This document shows positions 1-5,256 of a stretch of DNA of 5,651 nt, one piece after another. A model generated the notes under the pieces. The model had not been told where the DNA came from. It saw nothing but the letters and a program-made list of their open reading frames with translations, and did no database searches. Numbering within the stretch: position 1 is the stretch's first letter; each line of letters starts with the position of its first letter. The DNA comes from Bacillota bacterium (GTDB lineage Bacteria; Bacillota; Bacilli; Alicyclobacillales; Alicyclobacillaceae). The stretch covers positions 1 through 5,651 of the forward strand of contig JAKADF010000258.1 of NCBI GenBank assembly GCA_021820805.1, written 5' to 3'. Position numbers and translations under genes: made by a program.

Positions 1-183
1 CCAGAAAAGCGTTCAATATGGCAAACAAAGATGAATAATGTGAACCAGCGGATGTATGGGACGCTTGTTCGGCAGGCATCAGAAGAAGCGTTTTGGTTAG
101 ACTCGTTGAAAGATCGGGAAGGATATACAGTGACAAAAGTCATGGTACGCCTTATTAGGCTCATGGTGCCCAGAACGTCATGA
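1..183 (+). CDS. 3' end of an unrecognised gene (partial, 5' end outside window)
   Basis: Frame 1 is open from the first base to a TGA at 181-183, giving the last 60 residues of a protein; the other two + frames stop within the first 40 bases. The visible part is charged and probably soluble, with a basic, hydrophobic C-terminus (VMVRLIRLMVP). I see no signal peptide, membrane helix or motif that names a family. It lies 64 nt upstream of the KOW-like gene in the same direction, so the two could be co-transcribed. The call rests on the uninterrupted frame, the orientation and the spacing. A chance open frame of 60 codons is possible, so confidence is moderate, and no function is proposed. Confidence 0.5.
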   Translation, partial: PEKRSIWQTKMNNVNQRMYGTLVRQASEEAFWLDSLKDREGYTVTKVMVRLIRLMVPRTS

Positions 184-210
184 AAGATGTCCCCAAGGCA
201 TACCTTAGTG

Positions 211-230
211 AGTGTTGCACTGACAGCACT
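211..230 (+). other. Small hairpin just upstream of the KOW-like gene's ribosome site
   Basis: AGTGTTG (211-217) can pair with CAGCACT (224-230), giving seven pairs including one G-U around a 6-nt loop. The hairpin ends 2 nt before the TAAGGAGG ribosome site at 233-240. There is no U-tract, so it is not a classical terminator. It may be a 5' leader structure or a processing site between the two genes, or it may be chance. Confidence 0.25.
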
Positions 231-247
231 TCTAAGGAGGAGGCTCG

Positions 248-577
248 ATGGGGCGAAAAGGGGATTTTAGGTCCGGGCAGCGAGTTCGGATTAAGTCCAG
301 TGCTGACAGCGATTTTGCCGGGTATTATGGTGTTATTATGCATGTCGGCGGTGACGTCTGCGACGTAAAAATCCGTTACAAGCCTCATGGTTCCAAGGTG
401 CATAGTACGTATATTGGTACGTTTCATAAAAGTGACCTGGAGAGCCTGATGAAAAGGGCGGCAGACCTTGCAATGTATGAACAGAGGCAGATAAAGTTTC
501 TTTGGCAACGGATGTGGGTATGGGCGTTGTTGGTTTTGGTTATTCTGCTGCTGCTGTTTATTCTTCTTTGGATTTAA
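248..577 (+). CDS. Small KOW-like domain protein with a C-terminal membrane anchor
   Basis: The protein has 109 residues. The ATG at 248 is chosen because a near-perfect TAAGGAGG ribosome site (233-240) lies 7 nt upstream. Residues 8-45 have the look of a KOW/SH3-like beta barrel: GQRVRIKSS, then GYYGVIMHVGG, then a beta strand DVKIRY. This type of fold commonly binds RNA or ribosomal protein in other families. A charged linker (61-85) leads to one very hydrophobic helix at 87-109 that ends the protein, so the KOW-like part should face the cytoplasm as a tail-anchored domain. There is no signal peptide. The gene sits downstream of the partial + strand gene and ends 34 nt before a terminator-like dyad. 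I do not recognise a named family; the KOW assignment is pattern-based and the function is unknown. It could equally be an SH3-like domain with a different ligand. Confidence 0.8.
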   Translation: MGRKGDFRSGQRVRIKSSADSDFAGYYGVIMHVGGDVCDVKIRYKPHGSKVHSTYIGTFHKSDLESLMKRAADLAMYEQRQIKFLWQRMWVWALLVLVILLLLFILLWI

Positions 578-610
578 ACCGCCAACAATAGGTTTTTATA
601 CCCCACAGAA

Positions 611-646
611 AAGAATCAGGAGACAGCTCACAGTCTCCTGATTCTT
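611..646. terminator. Bidirectional terminator-like hairpin between convergent genes
   Basis: AAGAATCAGGAGAC (611-624) and GTCTCCTGATTCTT (633-646) form a perfect 14-bp stem with an 8-nt loop. The dyad lies 34 nt after the stop of the + strand KOW-like gene and 12 nt beyond the stop of the - strand protease gene. The U-tracts are short on both sides (TTCTTGTTATT on +, TTCTTTTCTG on -). It therefore probably ends transcription from both directions. Confidence 0.8.
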
Positions 647-658
647 GTTATTCCTAGA

Positions 659-2509
659 TTATTTCCTGCAGAATGAAGCTAAATCTCCTTCCAGGGTTGT
701 AACATTTAACGATCCGATTCCCGTTGCATCATCATACCCCGTCGTTGCTGCAAAGTACCAATTGTCCCCGCTTGTAACATCGTTGAATGGAGATTCGGCT
801 TTTCCATAGGCATTGCTTTGACTTGCAAGTTGATACAATGCGGGATTCAAAAAGCCAAGCCGTCCTTTTACGATACTATCCATTAGTGCTGTGATACCGT
901 TTAGCTGAGGTGCGACGAATGAGGTTCCGCCCCATCCGTACGACCATCCGCTTCCATCTGGCCCTCCGCTAAAGCTGTCGTACAAGGTGTATCCTGAAAA
1001 CGGATCGGCATTCAATGAAATATCGGGCACGTTTCGTCCAGTTATGTCAGCACCAGAGATACCATTTTGGTACCAAGGCAAAGACCAATCATTACTTACT
1101 CCCCCGCCTCCTCCAGTTGGGTAAATCTGCTGCTTCCATTGATTTTCATTGTTATATCCAAAGAGTGAATAGAATGGGAGCGTCCAATCCCAGCCCCAAG
1201 CGGATTCCTGTTTGACATCATAAATGGGAGCTGTCCCACTCTTATGATAGGCCATTCCTGGATAAATCGTTCCGCCAGCGGCAGTTATGTTTGGGTCAGA
1301 TGACGGACTGTCGACGCCGAGTTGCTCACCGCCGCTGTCATATGCACCATTGTCTCCTGCGGCTGCAAACATCGAGATACCTTCTGCTGCCCCCTCGAGG
1401 AATGCTTGATCCATTGCCGCGTGATATGCAGGGGTTTCATATTTTTCATCTTCACCCCAACTGACAGACATTGTGTCTGCTGTATTATCTGCTGCTACAC
1501 GGTAGAACAAATCGAGGAAACCGGGGCTTGTGTTCGGCGCTTCGTATACTTCTATATTTGCACCAGGCGCAATCGATCCCGATTGTTCAACATCAAGTGC
1601 AGTCTCCCCCGCACCAGGTGCTGGTATTTTTGGATCAAATCCTCCGTCTACAGGAATTACATTAAGATTTCCACTTCGTATAATCCCATAGTAATTCCAG
1701 AAGTAATTTGCGTCACCTGGGCTAAAATTCGCCAGCGTCGCAATGGCGAGTGTTGTGTTTGAACCGTTTCCATGACCATAAAGAGGATTAACGTTGTAGA
1801 AGTCCTGAACTTTTTGTGGACCATATAATCCCCCATGTTGGTCACTCAGTTTTACAGGCGGAGGACTGACTGAACTGCTCGTGGCAGACCTGGCAGACTC
1901 GTAGTTTGAGCTCTGAGCCTTATTGTTCGTAAAATTTGAGAATGTTGTCATACCGGTAATTGCGAGGATGAGTGAGCTGATATTGGCTGGAACCTGCGGA
2001 TCCTGATAATTTGCAAAGAATGTTTTATTTCCATGTTGGTATTGGTTAATTGTGACGTTAAATGTCCGTTCTACCGTACCAATTGGGGCTTGTACTTGGA
2101 TAACCAGATTGTTGCTGAATACATTTTTAATCGTAAATCCGTTATCAATTAGAAACTGCTTGACGAGGTTTACTTCATCATCTGAAGGAGAAAAGTTTTG
2201 TTTAAAAGAGGTGGAAGATACGAAATGACGGTAACTTGGGTCGGATGGATTCGATACATTTTTTACGAAGTCATTTAGTGACTGACCACGAGGATTATTG
2301 CCTGCTCGTAGAATAATCGACAGATCCATCAACTTGCCCGAGTCCGCTTGTCCCAAGTCACTCGAATTTTGCAGTAACCATCCATTGTGGTTTCCTTGGA
2401 GTACTGTCTGCTTAGAATTTGTTTGTGAATTCGTTTGCGCGTAAACCATTGGGTTTAAACCAACAAATGAGAGTACAACTGCAAAAAGAGTTTTTAATTT
2501 CCATGACAT
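659..2509 (-). CDS. Secreted S53 family serine-carboxyl peptidase (sedolisin/kumamolisin type), preproprotein
   Basis: This is a 616-residue preproprotein of usual length for the family. The ATG at 2509 has a GGAGG site (2520-2524) 10 nt upstream. A signal peptide is clear (MSWK, hydrophobic core, likely cleavage after VYA at about 24). Residues about 35-190 match the S53 activation prodomain, and a Ser/Asn-rich linker precedes the catalytic domain from about 220 (LYGPQKVQDFYNV). The catalytic set is visible: Glu302 and Asp306 in GETALDVE, Asp386 (oxyanion) in AAAGDNG, and Ser530 in GGTSFVAPQ. Asp577 and Asp593 fit the C-terminal calcium site. These enzymes cleave proteins at acid pH outside the cell after autocatalytic removal of the prodomain. 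By hand count the catalytic part (221-616) has about 43 Asp/Glu against 14 Lys/Arg, as expected for an acid-stable exoenzyme. Thr258 seems to stand where kumamolisin has its auxiliary Glu32, while Trp351 is kept. About 18-20 extra residues lie between ESAW and GGGGGVS (near 440-465). Confidence 0.96.
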   Translation of the reverse strand: MSWKLKTLFAVVLSFVGLNPMVYAQTNSQTNSKQTVLQGNHNGWLLQNSSDLGQADSGKLMDLSIILRAGNNPRGQSLNDFVKNVSNPSDPSYRHFVSSTSFKQNFSPSDDEVNLVKQFLIDNGFTIKNVFSNNLVIQVQAPIGTVERTFNVTINQYQHGNKTFFANYQDPQVPANISSLILAITGMTTFSNFTNNKAQSSNYESARSATSSSVSPPPVKLSDQHGGLYGPQKVQDFYNVNPLYGHGNGSNTTLAIATLANFSPGDANYFWNYYGIIRSGNLNVIPVDGGFDPKIPAPGAGETALDVEQSGSIAPGANIEVYEAPNTSPGFLDLFYRVAADNTADTMSVSWGEDEKYETPAYHAAMDQAFLEGAAEGISMFAAAGDNGAYDSGGEQLGVDSPSSDPNITAAGGTIYPGMAYHKSGTAPIYDVKQESAWGWDWTLPFYSLFGYNNENQWKQQIYPTGGGGGVSNDWSLPWYQNGISGADITGRNVPDISLNADPFSGYTLYDSFSGGPDGSGWSYGWGGTSFVAPQLNGITALMDSIVKGRLGFLNPALYQLASQSNAYGKAESPFNDVTSGDNWYFAATTGYDDATGIGSLNVTTLEGDLASFCRK

Positions 2510-2577
2510 TCGTAATCTTCCTCCTCTTATATGGGGGTTCTACTAATTTGATTGGTAGATTTCGATTGATTACGAAT
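2508..2577 (-). promoter_or_regulatory. Structured 5' leader of the protease gene: start codon inside a 10-bp inverted repeat
   Basis: ATTCGTAATC (2508-2517) and GATTACGAAT (2568-2577) are perfect inverted repeats. In the - strand mRNA the downstream arm includes the first two bases of the AUG and the spacer to the ribosome site, so pairing would hide the start. The enclosed 50 nt hold the GGAGG (2520-2524) and a second imperfect dyad, CTACTAAT (2540-2547) with ATTGGTAG (2551-2558). The structure is read directly; a role in translational control or as an operator is inference. It matters only if transcription starts upstream of 2577, and I found no convincing promoter to confirm that. Confidence 0.4.
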
Positions 2578-2601
2578 TTACAGGATAAGGAATGAAAAGG
2601 G

Positions 2602-2639
2602 TGTCGAACGTCGTGTTCTATAAATAGTTTTTCTCGACA
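2602..2639 (-). terminator. Weak terminator candidate after the membrane-protein operon
   Basis: TGTCGA (2602-2607) and TCGACA (2634-2639) can pair with a long, mostly AT-rich loop that itself contains a small CTAT/ATAG dyad. On the - strand the stem is followed by CCCTTTTCATT. It lies 25 nt beyond the stop at 2664. The stem is short and the U-tract poor, so this is only a possible end of the operon before the protease gene. Confidence 0.22.
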
Positions 2640-2663
2640 ATTCTCACTCTTTCTTTTTATAAT

Positions 2664-3116
2664 TTAAGCTTTCGCGACACCAAGGGCTGTATTTTCCCAT
2701 AATATTTTTTCGACAAGGTCAGCTTGTTCTTCATGGCATTTTACTACAACCACAACTTCCGAGGCTTTCCGATTCTTATTTCGCACAGAACCTTTCGTAA
2801 ACACCACGGCCAGTTTGATGATAAATCCTAGTAAAAGCCCGCTGACAAATCCAATCAACCCCCACAATATAGGACCTAAAGTTAGTACGAAGCCGTAAAT
2901 CACGCCTAATAGCATGAAACATGTGGCGAGAATTGCAGCTAAATCGAATAGACTGAGCCCATCAGCACGGTGGATCGTATCAAATAGTTGACGTTCTTTC
3001 ATTCTTGAATTAAGTGGGACAGCCATTATTTTACTTTTGAAAATACCTTTCTGTTCTAGCTCAGTAATTGCTAGTTCTAAAAAAACCGACTGCTCGAATG
3101 ATGCGAATATATACAT
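2664..3116 (-). CDS. Two-helix integral membrane protein, 150 residues, unknown function
   Basis: The ATG at 3116 has GGAGG (3123-3127) 6 nt upstream. Residues 1-35 (MYIFASFEQS, then an amphipathic helix LELAITELEQKG) look like the beta-alpha start of a small ferredoxin/ACT-like domain. The middle holds two membrane helices at about 57-80 and 82-106, joined by a short turn at GP, so the protein is a hairpin in the membrane with both ends on the same side. The C-terminal part has a basic stretch (VRNKNRK), a beta strand EVVVVVKC and a helix (EEQADLVEKIL), which could complete the soluble fold with the N-terminus. It follows the duplicated membrane-protein gene by 21 nt and is probably co-transcribed. 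I recall similar small Bacillales membrane proteins without a settled name, and I assign no function. The TAA stop is followed by an AT-rich stretch. Confidence 0.85.
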   Translation of the reverse strand: MYIFASFEQSVFLELAITELEQKGIFKSKIMAVPLNSRMKERQLFDTIHRADGLSLFDLAAILATCFMLLGVIYGFVLTLGPILWGLIGFVSGLLLGFIIKLAVVFTKGSVRNKNRKASEVVVVVKCHEEQADLVEKILWENTALGVAKA

Positions 3117-3137
3117 AAGAAGCCTCCGGTTAAATTG

Positions 3138-3902
3138 TCATGTTGTTATAGAGAAGTTTGCATTTTGATAGTTTTTACGCAGAAAATATCTTTGTTCCTT
3201 TTCGAAAAGCTTATTCAACTCGACACATGAGGAATAGCTGTCATAGATGACGAATCCATAGATAGACGGTAAGAAAAGAAGCCATTCCATGTTTAAAACG
3301 CTTTTAGCTTGTTCAAAATGCCCAACCATAAAAAGGTGTGTAGCTTCCAAGGAATGTGAAAAGTAAACGAAATTCACTGTCCAAGCGATAAAAAATAGAC
3401 CTAATAACACTTTGTGTACATATAGATACCCAAGACCAGGAGTAAAGGCAGACCATATTGCTGAGAGCCACGGATGCCTTTTATCGAGAAAGTTTATATC
3501 AAGTGTTTTAATAGCAAACGGAGTGAGTGGTACATCTTCTCTGTCTGCTAAAACACATAACTTATTCATATCAATCGTTTCAGTGTATGCATGCCAGATG
3601 ACATAAACATAAACTGGAACATATGCAAGAAGCCATCTTGTGTCTATCACCTCCTTTGACATATCAAATTGTCCGAGAAGAGAATACATGATTGCCAGGT
3701 TTATGTGGGCCCTCGTATTTACAAACATTTCCCACAAAATAAACAACATCCCTTTTATATATCGACCCTGAGTCAGGTACCCGCAACCAGGGAATGCGAA
3801 TGACCAAAATGCAACAACGAAAGGGTTCCTTAAACGAAGTTCAGTAACGGAAAATGAAGATATGCAGGCTCTAGTTCGCCTCGCAGTAACATTTTGGAGC
3901 AA
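3138..3902 (-). CDS. Integral membrane protein made of two tandem 91-residue units, unknown function
   Basis: I start this gene at TTG 3902 (254 residues), because AAAGGAGG (3913-3920) lies 10 nt upstream. The frame extends to another TTG at 3950 and an ATG at 3944, but neither has a ribosome site, and both would turn the GGAGG into coding sequence. Two units, residues 25-115 and 142-232, align without gaps over 91 positions with 30 identities (hand count), so the protein arose by internal duplication. Each unit reads R(N/H)P..AxWS, then PGxGYL, a hydrophobic helix, a polar central stretch ending in G.F...K, then a hydrophobic segment with WLL, and finally NKL. Four or more membrane segments are expected, two per unit. 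The PGxGYL-helix pattern resembles motifs in several small membrane families, but I do not recognise the exact family. It is followed 21 nt later by the two-helix membrane-protein gene, suggesting a shared membrane role. Confidence 0.85.
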   Translation of the reverse strand: MLQNVTARRTRACISSFSVTELRLRNPFVVAFWSFAFPGCGYLTQGRYIKGMLFILWEMFVNTRAHINLAIMYSLLGQFDMSKEVIDTRWLLAYVPVYVYVIWHAYTETIDMNKLCVLADREDVPLTPFAIKTLDINFLDKRHPWLSAIWSAFTPGLGYLYVHKVLLGLFFIAWTVNFVYFSHSLEATHLFMVGHFEQAKSVLNMEWLLFLPSIYGFVIYDSYSSCVELNKLFEKEQRYFLRKNYQNANFSITT

Positions 3903-3912
3903 TGTGTGTTTA

Positions 3913-3920
3913 CCTCCTTT
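3913..3920 (-). promoter_or_regulatory. Ribosome binding site that fixes the TTG 3902 start
   Basis: The - strand reads AAAGGAGG here, 10 nt before the TTG at 3902. No comparable site precedes the in-frame alternatives at 3944 or 3950, so this site argues for the shorter protein. Confidence 0.7.
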
Positions 3921-3969
3921 GAACGAGCCTATGTATTCTATCATTTCCAAATTAAAGGATATTTATTCA

Positions 3970-3975
3970 TATAAT
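3970..3975 (+). promoter_or_regulatory. Possible -10 element for a + strand transcript into the long intergenic region
   Basis: A perfect TATAAT lies here on the + strand, overlapping the - strand promoter candidate. The -35 region is poor (the best I can find is TTCCAA at 3945-3950, three of six, at a long 19-nt spacing). If used, transcription would start near 3982 and run rightwards through the G-rich region. AT-rich sequence makes a chance match quite possible. Confidence 0.25.
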
Positions 3976-4000
3976 AGTCTTACTATTTCGCCTTTGTCGG
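3971..4000 (-). promoter_or_regulatory. Candidate sigma-A-type promoter for the membrane-protein operon
   Basis: On the - strand, CCGACA (4000-3995, four of six consensus bases) and TATTAT (3976-3971, five of six) are 18 nt apart. Transcription would begin near 3964, giving a leader of about 60 nt to the TTG at 3902 and only about 14 nt to the alternative start at 3950. Confidence 0.4.
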
Positions 4001-4209
4001 CTGTGTAATGACCGCGACTTTCACAAATAAGTAAAGAGCTGCTTAGTACTCGGTAACTTTGAAGCGGTGTGGTCGCTAAGGAGGGACAAGGTTCGAACTT
4101 GAGCGGAACGGTACCAAGCGGAGCAGGAAGGCATATTAGGTAGGCGGATCAGGTTCCTTGGATACCGCATAGGGGTATGCTGGATGGATACCGAATGAAT
4201 AAGTATTGG

Positions 4210-4276
4210 AATGGTACCTATTGAGGAGTACGGTTGAGGCGAACGGATTAGATAGATTACACAATGGTGCCTATTG
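4210..4276. repeat. Two copies of a 14-base word, one mismatch, within a degenerate repeat family
   Basis: AATGGTACCTATTG (4210-4223) recurs as AATGGTGCCTATTG (4263-4276), 53 nt apart. Related words are GGATACCG at 4160 and 4186 and GGATACTTATTG at 4371-4382. An inverted relative, GATAAGTACCAATG, forms the loop of the large hairpin (4464-4477). Spacing is irregular, so this is not a CRISPR array. Confidence 0.5.
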
Positions 4277-4405
4277 CTAGAAGGAATGGGGCATCAGACA
4301 GATTAGAGGGCGTAATGGCCGGCTATAACCGGGGAGGGGTTCCATGGTTTGAAGAGGATAGATGATGAAAGGATACTTATTGTCGATCAGGGAAGATGCT
4401 GCACT

Positions 4406-4440
4406 AGGAGAATAGATGTCAAAATGGCAGCTATCCTCTT
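4406..4440 (+). other. RNA hairpin with a competing upstream partner
   Basis: AGGAGAATAG (4406-4415) pairs with CTATCCTCTT (4431-4440) in nine of ten positions, and the loop can add TGTC (4417-4420) with GGCA (4426-4429). The same 3' arm is perfectly complementary over 10 bases to AAGAGGATAG at 4352-4361, so two exclusive folds are possible. No U-tract follows. Confidence 0.4.
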
Positions 4441-4499
4441 GCGTGGGTGGATCTCGCTGGGCAGATAAGTACCAATGTGCCCGCTATCCACCCGCGTGA
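4439..4499. other. Large hairpin of about 20 base pairs with a 14-nt loop
   Basis: Bases 4439-4452 pair with 4486-4499 (14 pairs, three of them G-U in the + strand RNA). A small internal loop is followed by GC (4456-4457) with GC (4483-4484), a bulged T4458, and GGGCA (4459-4463) with TGCCC (4478-4482). The loop is GATAAGTACCAATG (4464-4477). No U-tract follows on either strand, so it is not a standard intrinsic terminator. It lies about 80 nt beyond the stop of the KtrA-like gene. Either strand could form it. Confidence 0.55.
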
Positions 4500-4580
4500 C
4501 TGAAGCCTGCACCCCCGTACTCCAAGCATCCATCGAAATCCGAGGGTCTTAACGCCTTGTTGCCTTAACTACTTATCGAC

Positions 4581-5246
4581 CTAACGACAAAGTTTTGCAA
4601 CTTGGTTTAATGATTCTGAGGAACCAAGGCAAACGATTTTGTCGCCTTCTTGAATCATGTCAGCTGCCGCGACAGGGAATATAGTTCGTTTTCCACGTAC
4701 AATGAGAACAATTTGAACTCCAAAGCGCCTGGGTAAATTAATTTCAGCCAGTGTTTTATTTAACAGGTGGCCCGCAGCTTCTAGTTCCATCATCACAACT
4801 TCTTCGTATAGTTCAATCCTTTCCAGTACAGATGATCTAGTCAGTAATCGTGCTAATCGGATACCGGAATCGTATTCTGGATAAACGATGCGGTCAGCAC
4901 CGAGGCGCTCTAGTATCTTTCCATGTCTAGTATGCATTGCTTTGGCGACGACATATAATCCGAAATCTTTGCAATTGATTGTTGCATGATTTGAAGAGGT
5001 TTCATTGTCACCGATGGCAATGATAACAGAGTCGACGTTTTTGAAGCCCGCTTCGGCTAAAAAACTCATGCTCTCTGCATTTCCAATTGCTGTATGGCAA
5101 CTATCTACGAGTGGCTCGAGTGCTGCTGGATCTCTATCAACGATTAAAACCTCGTGTCCAAGTCGAATTAATTCTTTAGCAGCTCCTGTTCCAAAGCGGC
5201 CTGCTCCGATAATGCCAATTGTTTTTTGTTTCATTCGTTTTGCCAC
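4581..5246 (-). CDS. ktrA: KtrA/TrkA-type RCK regulatory subunit of a K+ uptake system
   Basis: This protein gates and activates the membrane K+ translocator by forming a cytoplasmic ring that binds nucleotides. I start at GTG 5246 (221 residues), because GAGGG (5252-5256) lies 5 nt upstream and the length and N-terminus (MAKRMKQKTIGIIGAGRFG) then match known Ktr subunits of about 220 residues; an in-frame TTG at 5264 would overlap the upstream gene and has a weak site. The RCK_N Rossmann domain covers about 9-130, with GAGRFG at 14-19 and the ribose-binding acidic residue Asp37 at the end of the second strand (VDRDP). RCK_C covers about 145-218, ending in an EGDKIVCLGS strand. The gene begins 10 nt after the stop of the KtrB-like gene, so the two are co-transcribed, with order translocator then regulator. 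It could be called ktrC instead of ktrA; sequence alone does not settle this. Confidence 0.93.
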   Translation of the reverse strand: MAKRMKQKTIGIIGAGRFGTGAAKELIRLGHEVLIVDRDPAALEPLVDSCHTAIGNAESMSFLAEAGFKNVDSVIIAIGDNETSSNHATINCKDFGLYVVAKAMHTRHGKILERLGADRIVYPEYDSGIRLARLLTRSSVLERIELYEEVVMMELEAAGHLLNKTLAEINLPRRFGVQIVLIVRGKRTIFPVAAADMIQEGDKIVCLGSSESLNQVAKLCR

Positions 5247-5251
5247 GGTAT

Positions 5252-5256
5252 CCCTC
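5252..5256 (-). promoter_or_regulatory. Ribosome binding site that favours the GTG 5246 start of ktrA
   Basis: The - strand reads GAGGG 5 nt before the GTG at 5246, between the KtrB-like stop (5257-5259) and that GTG. The TTG at 5264 has only GGAAAG upstream, and the ATG at 5234 has nothing recognisable. Confidence 0.55.

Larger units (their letters stand above)
3951..4580. other. Long gene-free region, G-rich on + strand; candidate structured RNA
   Basis: About 630 nt between the KtrA-like gene and the membrane-protein gene carry no convincing ORF on either strand. The + strand is strongly G-biased: by hand, 4081-4380 has 103 G and 42 C, opposite in sense to what the flanking - strand genes would give. 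Visible structures, 5' to 3' on +, are: CGGTACCAAG (4109-4118) pairing with CTTGGATACCG (4157-4167) with one bulged base; a GCATA/TATGC hairpin (4167-4180), which shares its first base with that stem; AATAAGTA (4198-4205) with TACCTATT (4215-4222); the hairpin at 4406-4440; and the large hairpin at 4439-4499. Words of the type GG(A)TAC(C/T) recur throughout. I see no rRNA, tmRNA, RNase P, T-box or riboswitch signature. It could be a structured RNA, a leader, or decayed repeat DNA. Confidence 0.5.

Noticed and set aside
180..368. Open frame of 62 codons on the + strand overlapping the KOW-like gene
   Set aside because: It overlaps in another frame, has no ribosome site, and the TAAGGAGG at 233-240 serves the ATG at 248.
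161..508. Open frame of 115 codons on the - strand
   Set aside because: It lies antisense to the partial gene and the KOW-like gene, its ATG has no good ribosome site, and the + strand gene has a near-perfect one with a coherent protein.
1322..1762. Open frame of 146 codons on the + strand
   Set aside because: It is antisense to the catalytic domain of the S53 protease, is rich in Cys and aromatic residues typical of shadow frames, and lacks domain signals.
4087..4101. CAAGGTTCGAACTTG resembles a tRNA T-arm
   Set aside because: The flanking bases do not give matching acceptor, D or anticodon arms, and GTTCGAAC is itself a palindrome, so this is a near-palindrome rather than a tRNA.
4110..4276. 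Recurring GGTACC/GGATACC words as a possible CRISPR or tandem array
   Set aside because: The words are short and degenerate, and the spacings are irregular (about 50, 26, 27 and 53 nt), with no constant repeat-spacer pattern.
4320..4341. G-runs around CCGGGGAGGGG as a G-quadruplex
   Set aside because: Only two runs of four G are close together; four suitably spaced G-runs are not present.
4439..4499. Large hairpin as T-box antiterminator or intrinsic terminator
   Set aside because: The conserved T-box stretch and a specifier loop are absent, and there is no U-tract after the stem on either strand.
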